From Alphaproteobacteria bacterium (GTDB taxonomy: Bacteria > Pseudomonadota > Alphaproteobacteria > Puniceispirillales > Puniceispirillaceae), in contig JAACDT010000041.1 in NCBI GenBank assembly GCA_009936885.1, forward strand, positions 1-9,479: 9,479 nucleotides of DNA, given 5' to 3'. The notes beneath the pieces were generated by a model. It saw only the letters and a program-made list of their open reading frames with translations, made no database searches and had not been told where the DNA came from. Both the position numbers and the translations under genes were made by a program. Numbering within the stretch: position 1 is the stretch's first letter; every line of letters begins with the position of its first letter. This document shows positions 1 through 5,728 of the stretch, piece by piece.

Positions 1-210
1 ATTCAGAAAGATAGAAATTTATCTGGAAAGCGTGTTCTATTAATAGATGATTTGATTGCTACAGGCGGGTCTTTGAGTGCTGCTGAATCTCTTGTGAATA
101 TGGCAGGAGGTAGTGTTTGTGGCGCATTATGTCTTATTGAACTAACCGGTTTAAAAGGCAGAGAGAAATTAGATTGCCCGGTTGATGCGTTGCAATCCTA
201 TCTATATTAA
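1..210 (+). CDS. apt: Adenine phosphoribosyltransferase, C-terminal 69 residues (5' end outside window)
   Basis: This is the end of a purine-salvage enzyme that makes AMP from adenine and PRPP in the cytoplasm. Reading from base 1 in frame 1 gives 69 residues and a TAA stop at 208-210. The PRPP-binding loop of type I phosphoribosyltransferases, VLLIDDLIATGGS, lies at fragment residues 12-24, with the paired acidic residues at 16-17. The tail, with IELTGLKGREKL and a final SYLY, matches the usual Apt ending. The N-terminal adenine-binding half is missing only because the window starts inside the gene. It converges on ccrM with 21 nt between the two stop codons, and no clear terminator lies between them. 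The other possibility is a related phosphoribosyltransferase such as xanthine or hypoxanthine PRT, but the C-terminal GLKGREKL pattern favours Apt. Confidence 0.88.
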   Translation: MQKDRNLSGKRVLLIDDLIATGGSLSAAESLVNMAGGSVCGALCLIELTGLKGREKLDCPVDALQSYLY

Positions 211-231
211 TTAGATAAAACGCACCATTAG

Positions 232-1299
232 CTAATTCATCTCTTTGCGTAAATCAGCTCTTAGACTATCAATGGATATTGGCCCTGTCTTACCTTCTAG
301 ATACCAGAAAGACCAGCCATTACAGCTCGCATATCCTTGCAATTGCGCCCCTAGAGAATGAATAGAACCTGATTTTTTATCCATTGTGATAATAGAGCCA
401 TCAGCGCGCACTTTTGCTGAATAACGATTTTTATCGTCACACAAAACATCACCTGCTTTTATCCATCCACGCTCAATTAATGCTCCAAACGGTATTCTTG
501 GCAAATCACGCTTTTCCGCTAAATCCACAATGCTCTGATCAAATGGCTCAATTGCAGATACTCTTTTTTTAGCATTTTCAGCATATGTGGTATCTTGTTC
601 TATCCCGACATAATTCCGTCCAAGTCGCTTTGCAACCGCGCCTGTTGTGCCAGTTCCAAAAAACGGATCTAGTATTACATCACCTGGCTTTGTAGTTGCC
701 AAAATAACTCTTGATAGCAAATTCTCAGGCTTCTGAGTTGGGTGAATTTTCTTGCCTGCTTTATCTTTTAGTCTCTCCTGACCATTGCAAATAGGCAATG
801 TCCAGTCAGAGCGCATTTGTAAATCCTCATTTAACATTTTCATGGAATCATAGTTAAACTGATATTTAGACTTGGGTGATTTTGCGGCCCATATCAATGT
901 TTCATGCGCGTTTGTAAAACGTCGTCCGCGAAAATTAGGCATTGGATTGGTTTTCCGCCAAATAACATCATTCAAAATCCAAAACCCTAGATCTTGTAAT
1001 GTTTTTCCTAACCGAAAAATATTGTGATAACTACCAATGACCCAAATCGCCCCATTTGGTTTTAAGACACGATGACATTCCTTAAGCCACGCCTCACTAA
1101 AATAATCATATGCTTTGAATGAGTCGAATTGATCCCAAGAATTATTCACCCCATCAACAACGCTCTGATCTGGTCTGGTGAGCTCCCCCGTGAGTTGTAA
1201 ATTATAGGGCGGATCGGCAAATACCAAATCAACGCTGCCAGAAGGTAGCTCAGCCAAACCAGTTAGGCAGTCTTTATTTAATATGATATCCACTAACAT
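232..1299 (-). CDS. ccrM: CcrM-type DNA adenine-N6 methyltransferase (GANTC)
   Basis: This solitary cell-cycle methyltransferase should methylate the adenine in GANTC after replication. The protein has 355 residues from ATG 1297-1299, close to the Caulobacter enzyme as I recall it (about 358). It has the beta-class motif order: catalytic DPPY at residues 29-32 (in FADPPYNLQL), HPTQKP at 186-191, and the AdoMet-binding DPFFGTGTTG at 211-220. The C-terminal ~95 residues form the RAMA-type domain of CcrM, with the conserved CNGWSFWY stretch. No restriction gene is adjacent. An in-frame ATG at 1339-1341 would add 14 residues, but it has no ribosome site, falls inside the likely -10 element and does not look like CcrM. 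The chosen ATG has AGGG 11 nt upstream. It lies downstream of rnhB, an adjacency I recall from other alphaproteobacteria. The target site is inferred from the family. Confidence 0.95.
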   Translation of the reverse strand: MLVDIILNKDCLTGLAELPSGSVDLVFADPPYNLQLTGELTRPDQSVVDGVNNSWDQFDSFKAYDYFSEAWLKECHRVLKPNGAIWVIGSYHNIFRLGKTLQDLGFWILNDVIWRKTNPMPNFRGRRFTNAHETLIWAAKSPKSKYQFNYDSMKMLNEDLQMRSDWTLPICNGQERLKDKAGKKIHPTQKPENLLSRVILATTKPGDVILDPFFGTGTTGAVAKRLGRNYVGIEQDTTYAENAKKRVSAIEPFDQSIVDLAEKRDLPRIPFGALIERGWIKAGDVLCDDKNRYSAKVRADGSIITMDKKSGSIHSLGAQLQGYASCNGWSFWYLEGKTGPISIDSLRADLRKEMN

Positions 1300-1339
1300 A
1301 ATGAACGTAACCCTATCTTTATACGAGATTATTATTCTC

Positions 1340-1369
1340 ATAAAAACGCAAAGAATTACGGAAAGTCAA
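1340..1369 (-). promoter_or_regulatory. Candidate sigma70-like promoter for ccrM
   Basis: On the - strand TTGACT (1369-1364) is followed after 18 nt by TTTTAT (1345-1340). The first matches the -35 consensus in five of six positions and the second matches the -10 in four of six. The expected start near 1332 would leave a leader of about 33 nt before the ATG at 1299. This also argues against the upstream in-frame ATG at 1341, which overlaps the -10. The match is by eye only. Confidence 0.4.
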
Positions 1370-1382
1370 TGAGTTATAAATA

Positions 1383-1398
1383 GTAATTTATAGTTAAC
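1383..1398. promoter_or_regulatory. Candidate CtrA-binding site upstream of ccrM
   Basis: The + strand reads GTAA-N7-TTAAC, eight of nine fixed positions of the alphaproteobacterial CtrA consensus TTAA-N7-TTAAC. It lies about 85-100 nt upstream of the ccrM start and just upstream of the candidate -35. CtrA directly activates ccrM in Caulobacter, so the position makes biological sense. AT-rich DNA gives such matches by chance fairly often, and the second half-site is also part of a perfect palindrome that another regulator could recognise. Confidence 0.3.
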
Positions 1399-1402
1399 TA
1401 TA
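1389..1402. repeat. Perfect 14-nt palindrome in the ccrM upstream region
   Basis: TATAGTTAACTATA equals its own reverse complement, and the symmetry stops at position 1403. It has no loop and is AT-rich, so it reads more like a dimeric-protein site than a terminator hairpin. It overlaps the second half of the CtrA-like motif. Confidence 0.45.
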
Positions 1403-1455
1403 TCTTGTATGCCTTTGCAGATAATTATAGGATATGTAGTGTTACTCAATCTCAA

Positions 1456-1542
1456 TCAAATTTCGTAAGTCTCTTTTTTTAAAAAACTCGCAATTTTATA
1501 AGGTGTTTCACTCTGGTATTTCTCTGGGATTTTGCTGGCCAT
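1456..1542 (-). CDS. Possible 28-residue small ORF after rnhB (unproven)
   Basis: An ATG at 1542-1540 opens 28 codons ending in TGA at 1458-1456. The product begins MASKIPEKYQSETPY and ends KKETYEI. It is lysine- and glutamate-rich, hydrophilic, and has no signal peptide or cysteine. I do not recognise it. It may be reached by translational coupling: the rnhB stop overlaps an ATG (TAATG at 1558-1554), which opens a four-codon frame whose TAA again overlaps this ATG (TAATG at 1544-1540). There is no clear Shine-Dalgarno sequence, only GAG 9 nt upstream. Open frames of this length are common by chance, so this is a candidate only. Confidence 0.2.
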   Translation of the reverse strand: MASKIPEKYQSETPYKIASFLKKETYEI

Positions 1543-1555
1543 TAAACGTTGCTCA

Positions 1556-2203
1556 TTATGATTTAAGGGCTCTAATAGGCGCGAAACTAGATCTGTGGTG
1601 AGGTGTCGGCCCAAATTCTGCTAGTGCAAGGCGATGAAACTTAGTGCCATAACCCTTATGTCTATTAAACCCATATTCTGGATGGAGACTATGTAAATCA
1701 CACATATAAGAATCTCTTTTTTGCTTTGCTATGATAGATGCGGCAGCGATAGAAAGGCTCATATTATCACCATTGATAATCGGTATTCGGTTTATCTGCT
1801 CCGACATCACTTTGAATATGGGTTTTCTATTGCCATCAACTAGGATGGTTTTAATATTGCTACCCATCTTTTCCTGCAAATTAATACAAGCTCGTTCCAT
1901 TGCAAGAAAAGTTGCATTCAAAATGTTTAATCTATCAATTTCCTCAACGTCAGCCTGACCGACTGCCATTGCTATATCAATAGAGGTTAACGCTTTGTGG
2001 ATATATTCTCGCTTAGACGGAGTTAGCTTCTTTGAATCTATAATTTCCAAGGGGAGAGACGATAATAGCGCAGGGTTAATCCAAACAGCGCCTGCCATAA
2101 CAGGCCCTGCCCAAGGGCCTCTTCCCACCTCGTCAACTCCAATAACCAAGCCCTGATTTGCATGCTTTTCCTCAAGATGAAAATCTGGCTTTGCCTGTGT
2201 CAT
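1556..2203 (-). CDS. rnhB: Ribonuclease HII
   Basis: RNase HII cuts the RNA strand of RNA-DNA hybrids and starts removal of single ribonucleotides from DNA, using two metal ions. The 215-residue protein is of normal length. The signature GVDEVGRGPWAGPV at residues 22-35 supplies catalytic D24 and E25. DSKKL follows at 56-60, the third acidic residue is D123 in LVDGN, and the fourth is D146 just ahead of SLSIAAASIIAK. The C-terminal HHRSSFAPIRAL is the usual family tail. The valine in DEVGRG, where alanine is more common, is a mild substitution. The start lies 9 nt after the moaB stop, and AAGG overlapping that stop can serve as the ribosome site, so the two genes are very probably cotranscribed. 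The role is in the cytoplasm, in replication and repair, and fits the nearby UDG and CcrM. Confidence 0.96.
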   Translation of the reverse strand: MTQAKPDFHLEEKHANQGLVIGVDEVGRGPWAGPVMAGAVWINPALLSSLPLEIIDSKKLTPSKREYIHKALTSIDIAMAVGQADVEEIDRLNILNATFLAMERACINLQEKMGSNIKTILVDGNRKPIFKVMSEQINRIPIINGDNMSLSIAAASIIAKQKRDSYMCDLHSLHPEYGFNRHKGYGTKFHRLALAEFGPTPHHRSSFAPIRALKS

Positions 2204-2212
2204 ATTAATGCC

Positions 2213-2758
2213 TTAACGGCCTGAAACGCCGGCCTCAAGTAATCGAGGTATGATTTCAACAAAGTTGCAGGGTCGATGACGATAATCAAGTTGATGTACC
2301 AGCAAGCCATCCCATGCATCCCTGCAAGCAGAAGGAGATCCTGGAAGCGCAAACAAATATGTTCCACCTGCAACACCAGCAACGGCTCTGCTTTGTAAGG
2401 TGGAGGTCCCTATCTTCTGGAATGATAAAAACCGAAACATCTCTCCAAATCCTTCTATTTCTTTATCAAAGATGCTTCGAAAGGCTTCTGGCGTAACATC
2501 CCTACCAGTAAGCCCAGTGCCCCCTGTTGATATAACAACATCGGTATCTGGGTCTTGAATATTGTCTTTTAATTTCTGAGTGATTTTAGGCACTTCATCC
2601 TGAGTGATTTCCCGCCTAACCAAAACATGCCCTGCCTCACTTATCTTGGTTGCAAGCAAATCACCTGATTTATCATCTGACAAAGTTCGTGTATCAGATA
2701 CGGTCAAGACAGCTATTCTAACTGGAACGAAGTCTCTTGTTAAATCCAATTTAGACAT
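2213..2758 (-). CDS. moaB: Molybdenum cofactor biosynthesis protein B (MoaB/MogA fold)
   Basis: This is a 181-residue molybdopterin-binding protein of the MoaB/MogA family, which adenylylates molybdopterin with ATP before molybdate insertion. The core motif STGGTGLTGRDVTPEA lies at residues 77-92. By comparison with MogA, D54 and D87 would be the functional aspartates. The stretch GFGEMFR, IGTSTLQSRAVAGVA and the tail RPCNF are characteristic of MoaB rather than MogA. E. coli MoaB is the less clearly active paralogue, as I recall; the threonine kept in DVTPEA fits an active enzyme, but this is inference. The start is well supported: AGAGGA at 2770-2765 lies 6 nt before the ATG. The gene is 43 nt downstream of slt and 9 nt upstream of rnhB. 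No other cofactor gene or molybdoenzyme is in the window. Confidence 0.93.
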   Translation of the reverse strand: MSKLDLTRDFVPVRIAVLTVSDTRTLSDDKSGDLLATKISEAGHVLVRREITQDEVPKITQKLKDNIQDPDTDVVISTGGTGLTGRDVTPEAFRSIFDKEIEGFGEMFRFLSFQKIGTSTLQSRAVAGVAGGTYLFALPGSPSACRDAWDGLLVHQLDYRHRPCNFVEIIPRLLEAGVSGR

Positions 2759-2801
2759 CTCAATTCCTCTTTTATTATCGCTGCACCTTATTATCTACAC
2801 A

Positions 2802-4607
2802 CTAATCTGAACTAACATCTGCCTTAAGAAAAGCTATTTCACCGCTGGATCCCTCCCCTGCCACAAATGTTCTAAAATCAGATGCGCTGCCGCCCTCCTT
2901 CATACGATACATCCATATATTCATCGTAACACTTTTCACATACCCTCGTGTTTCTCGTGCGGGAATGGACTCAAGCAGCAAGAAGCTATCCTCTCTATAA
3001 TCTATTTTTTTCAGCCATTTATTTAAATTACCAGGGCCAGCATTATATGCTATTAATAATTTGAATAGATGCTGGTCAACTACTGCTGTTTCCAGCAAAT
3101 GAAGAATGTAATCTTGGCCCAATTTTAAATTGATATCTGGGTTATTTAGTAAATGCCTATTTACATTAAGAAAGCGTCTATCTTTGGAGATAAAAGCAGC
3201 TGTCGCAGGCATTATCTGCATTAAACCTGATGCCCGTACCTGGCTTCTTGCAAGTGGATAGAAGCTGGATTCTTTTCGAATGATCCCATAGATAATTGCT
3301 GGATCTATATCAAAATTAACATGCGTTTCTGGTTGTGGGTATAAGGCTAGATTAAACGCTTCACCGGTATCTCGAAAATGTAAATCAGCCAGCCTGAATG
3401 CCAACCCTGGCATATTATGTGTGACCGCAAACACCATCATATCATGTCTTTGGACTGATGATGCCTGCCCATATAGATATCGTAACTCCCTGCTTGCCTT
3501 AGCCCAATCGCCAATTTGCAATAATGCTAAAACACGTCTTCCGCCTCTGGTTTCTGAAAGCCAAGAAACAAAATCATCTGTGACTTCGGGCTGCCGAAAA
3601 TCAACAAAGATTTTCTGTCCGGAAATTTGTAACGCCATCATTCCGTAAAAGCAGTCTGGAAAATTCTTTGCTATATTAAGAAATTTAATCGCATTTTCTG
3701 GATCGTTCTCACGCAAGCTTAATCGATATGCCCAGAATGCGGCAGAAGAGCGAAGCAGATCTGGTGCATCCTCCATATCGGCAAGTGTTCTAAAAAATAT
3801 CCCTGCAAGGTCATACTGATACGAACGGTAAGAGGCAAGGCCAGCTGCCCAATATCCCATATATGCTGTTTTGGGGGATTTAGAAATAGCTTGACGAGCA
3901 GTTATAATAGCCTTGTCATCAAGCCCATAAATAAAATAGGCATGTGCAATCTCCCCTCTCAGATGTGCTTCCTCAGAAGGGGTTAAAAAACGAAGGCTGT
4001 TTGCGTTGCTTAGAAACTTATTAGCATTGGTAGGCTCCCGTTGCAAGTTTAAGCGTCTTACCTGATAAGCAATAGACGCAGTCTGCCGAGGCGATGCCCT
4101 GCCCTTATAACTCTCTGGTATTGAGGCGCGCCATCTTTGTGGCTTATTTTGCCCAACCCCATTTAAATATCCTTTTTTAGGACTGTCAGGATTACTAGCT
4201 GATTTCGGTTTTCGTTTTTTGGCAAGCCAACTAATTCTACTTGCATGAGGATGATCAGAATAATTAGAAAGCCAAGTCCGCAACTCATCATAGCTTGAGC
4301 GCCAAGCGTTTGGATGCAAATATTTCTGAGATTGAATATGGCCTACAAGAATTCTATTAGATAATTGGCCAACCAACTTATCTGCTTTTTCAATTTCCCC
4401 AATCTCTTGAAGAGCGAAAATTTGTTGATATAGTCTCACATCGCTATCTTTAAGCGGCTGAGGCAATGATGTGTCTATAAATCCCTCATAATATTCTCCA
4501 GCTGTTATGTTTCCTGAAGAAAAAATGATGCCTAATAACAAGCCAAACAATAAGAATGACGTTTTTGATGAATAAACAGATGTTACTAGTCTTTGCAAAA
4601 GCGTCAT
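2802..4607 (-). CDS. slt: Soluble lytic murein transglycosylase, Slt70-like
   Basis: This periplasmic enzyme should cleave the glycan strand of peptidoglycan between MurNAc and GlcNAc, leaving 1,6-anhydro ends. It has 601 residues from ATG 4605-4607. A signal peptide (hydrophobic core at about residues 17-29) probably ends after NITA at 36. Residues about 45-420 are helix-rich, resembling the superhelical U-domain, with a basic, proline-containing linker near 129-175. The catalytic SLT domain at about 430-570 carries the general acid E446 in RKESSF, SGLMQIMPATA at 460-470, AYNAGPGN at 520-527 and ESIPARETRGYVKSV at 547-560. A TTG directly upstream (4608-4610) is a possible but poorer start. 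The RLVGHI...YLHPNAWRSSYDEL-type N-terminal region resembles alphaproteobacterial Slt proteins as I recall them. It heads the slt-moaB-rnhB group. No lipobox is seen, so the protein should be soluble in the periplasm. Confidence 0.93.
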   Translation of the reverse strand: MTLLQRLVTSVYSSKTSFLLFGLLLGIIFSSGNITAGEYYEGFIDTSLPQPLKDSDVRLYQQIFALQEIGEIEKADKLVGQLSNRILVGHIQSQKYLHPNAWRSSYDELRTWLSNYSDHPHASRISWLAKKRKPKSASNPDSPKKGYLNGVGQNKPQRWRASIPESYKGRASPRQTASIAYQVRRLNLQREPTNANKFLSNANSLRFLTPSEEAHLRGEIAHAYFIYGLDDKAIITARQAISKSPKTAYMGYWAAGLASYRSYQYDLAGIFFRTLADMEDAPDLLRSSAAFWAYRLSLRENDPENAIKFLNIAKNFPDCFYGMMALQISGQKIFVDFRQPEVTDDFVSWLSETRGGRRVLALLQIGDWAKASRELRYLYGQASSVQRHDMMVFAVTHNMPGLAFRLADLHFRDTGEAFNLALYPQPETHVNFDIDPAIIYGIIRKESSFYPLARSQVRASGLMQIMPATAAFISKDRRFLNVNRHLLNNPDINLKLGQDYILHLLETAVVDQHLFKLLIAYNAGPGNLNKWLKKIDYREDSFLLLESIPARETRGYVKSVTMNIWMYRMKEGGSASDFRTFVAGEGSSGEIAFLKADVSSD

Positions 4608-4618
4608 CAAATCATCAT
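4607..4618 (-). other. Three-codon leader frame overlapping the slt start
   Basis: Just upstream of slt, in another frame, the - strand reads ATG ATG ATT TGA, and the TGA shares its last base with the slt ATG (TGATG at 4609-4605). AAGG lies about 10 nt before the first of these ATGs, better placed for it than for slt. Ribosomes could start here and restart on slt, or it may be chance. There is no direct evidence of translation. Confidence 0.2.
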
Positions 4619-4650
4619 CTCTTAATTACCTTACACACATAATTGAATAA

Positions 4651-4681
4651 ATTATATGCGGATTGTTTGCCTTTAAGTCAA
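4651..4681 (-). promoter_or_regulatory. Candidate sigma70-like promoter for slt-moaB-rnhB
   Basis: On the - strand TTGACT (4681-4676) and a perfect TATAAT (4656-4651) are 19 nt apart, slightly longer than ideal. A start near 4644 would give a leader of about 37 nt. A small inverted repeat, ATAATT-GAATA-AATTAT (4639-4655), overlaps the -10 and start point and could be an operator or simply AT-rich chance. A GANTC site (GACTC, 4693-4697) lies 11 nt upstream of the -35. Confidence 0.5.
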
Positions 4682-4726
4682 CAAACCGAGCTGACTCTAT
4701 GAAGCTGGTGGCAAATATGTTGGCAG

Positions 4727-5593
4727 CTAATATGTGACCATACCATTGGTAATCGCACGTTTTAACAGAACCAGATCCTGAAACGCCAATTTTTTTTGAG
4801 CGGGGGCACGCAGTAAATAGGCTGGATGAAGCGTCGGTAGAATACGAATTGATTGCTCCAAGCCGAATTGCCTTTCCTGAAAACGACCTCTTAATTTTAG
4901 AATACCAAGATCTGTGTCTAACAGAGCCTTAGCAGAAACCCCTCCTAACGCAACAATGATATCTGGTTTCTTTAATTGAATATGTTTTAACATAAATGGC
5001 CTGAGCTGACTGATTTCCTCAGATGAAGGCGTTCTATTACCAGGTGGGCGCCACGGAATAAAATTCGTGATATAGGTTTGTTGCCTATCCAAGCCAATGG
5101 ATTTAAGCATTTTATCTAAAAGCTGACCTGCCTGCCCTACAAACGGAATGCCCATTCTATCTTCGTCTTTTCCAGGAGCCTCGCCAATCATCATAATTTT
5201 TGCATCTGGATTACCATCGCCAAAAACCAGCTGACTTGCGGTATTTTTAAGGCTGCAACCTTCAAATTTCTCCAATGCTATCTTCAATTCATTAAGCGTG
5301 GTTAACGACTCTAGCGAAGCGCGCTTCATAGTGTCAGAAATCCTGCTATTTTCTTCCAAAATGCTGGCGCCTGACCCCGTATTTTGTTTGATAACACTAA
5401 CTGGCTCTGATGAAATTTTGGGTTGTGATAAATCTATTTGAACGGGTGTTTTCAATAGAGCCATATATTGTTTTAAACTGGTCATCTCATAATGCACAAA
5501 GGGGTAAGCTGAAATAGCTTCATCCGCGCCAATTTCCGTCTGCCAGAAAAGTTGCGAGATAAGATGGTTTTTTGTCGTTTTATTCGCTGACAT
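4727..5593 (-). CDS. Uracil-DNA glycosylase, family 4-like, lacking the iron-sulfur cysteines
   Basis: This protein should remove uracil from DNA arising by cytosine deamination or dUTP incorporation, starting base excision repair. It has 288 residues. The glycosylase domain runs from about 112 to 285, with FGDGNPDAK at 124-132, the active-site motif GEAPG at 137-141, [14 protein letters not shown] at 150-163, WRPPGNRTP at 181-189 and HPAYLLR at 256-262. The first ~110 residues are an extension containing [11 protein letters not shown], a pattern I recall from alphaproteobacterial members. Classical family 4 enzymes hold a [4Fe-4S] cluster with four cysteines; here C113 is the only cysteine in the protein. 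The usual third ligand is W181, and the fourth falls in a stretch (around L197) without cysteine. No strong ribosome site precedes the start. It is divergent from ETF-QO. The family is secure; the exact substrate range is not. Confidence 0.88.
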   Translation of the reverse strand: MSANKTTKNHLISQLFWQTEIGADEAISAYPFVHYEMTSLKQYMALLKTPVQIDLSQPKISSEPVSVIKQNTGSGASILEENSRISDTMKRASLESLTTLNELKIALEKFEGCSLKNTASQLVFGDGNPDAKIMMIGEAPGKDEDRMGIPFVGQAGQLLDKMLKSIGLDRQQTYITNFIPWRPPGNRTPSSEEISQLRPFMLKHIQLKKPDIIVALGGVSAKALLDTDLGILKLRGRFQERQFGLEQSIRILPTLHPAYLLRAPAQKKLAFQDLVLLKRAITNGMVTY

Positions 5594-5657
5594 ATTCAGT
5601 TTGTTCTATATTTAATAATTATTAGAAAAATATTTATTCATAGAGTAATGTTCGCTA

Positions 5658-5687
5658 TTCAGATAGCATTATCTGATTAAATATAAA
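5658..5687 (+). promoter_or_regulatory. Candidate promoter for the ETF-QO, TPR, ispE operon
   Basis: TTCAGA (5658-5663), four of six to the -35 consensus, is followed after 18 nt by TATAAA (5682-5687), five of six to the -10 consensus. A start near 5694 leaves about 35 nt before the ATG at 5729. The -35 half overlaps the inverted repeat at 5659-5676, so binding there could block transcription. Confidence 0.35.
5659..5676. repeat. 18-nt inverted repeat between udg and ETF-QO, candidate operator
   Basis: TCAGATA-GCAT-TATCTGA has perfect 7-nt arms around a 4-nt centre, and the symmetry ends at both outer edges. It sits in the divergent spacer and overlaps the likely -35 and spacer of the ETF-QO promoter. 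It is not followed by a T-run on either strand, so an operator for a dimeric regulator is a better guess than a terminator. No regulator gene is in the window. Confidence 0.45.
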
Positions 5688-5728
5688 ACTGAACCGTCAC
5701 ACAAGATAAGAAAAAATGAGAGGTGGAT

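Noticed and set aside
209..237. Inverted repeat AATTAG...CTAATT between the converging apt and ccrM genes, as a two-way terminator
   Set aside because: The arms are only 6 nt and AT-rich, with a 17-nt loop, and no T-run follows on either strand. It also covers both stop codons, where TAA/TTAG patterns are expected.
1300..1341. Upstream in-frame ATG at 1341 as the ccrM start
   Set aside because: It has no ribosome site, overlaps the candidate -10, and the 14 extra residues do not resemble a CcrM N-terminus.
1471..1490. T7-A6 run as an intrinsic terminator for rnhB
   Set aside because: The only self-pairing part is A against T with no GC stem. The flanking CTC and CTCG do not pair.
2200..2496. 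Short open frames on both strands within moaB
   Set aside because: All overlap the moaB frame, which has clear family motifs, and none shows a domain or ribosome site.
4700..4735. Near-repeat TGGCAAATATGT / TGGCAGCTAATATGT at the udg end as a terminator or binding site
   Set aside because: It is a short imperfect direct repeat with no hairpin and no T-run; it partly overlaps the udg stop codon.
5723..5728. GTG at 5723 as the ETF-QO start
   Set aside because: The codon overlaps the Shine-Dalgarno sequence GAGAGG that is correctly spaced for the ATG at 5729, and the family N-terminus fits the ATG.
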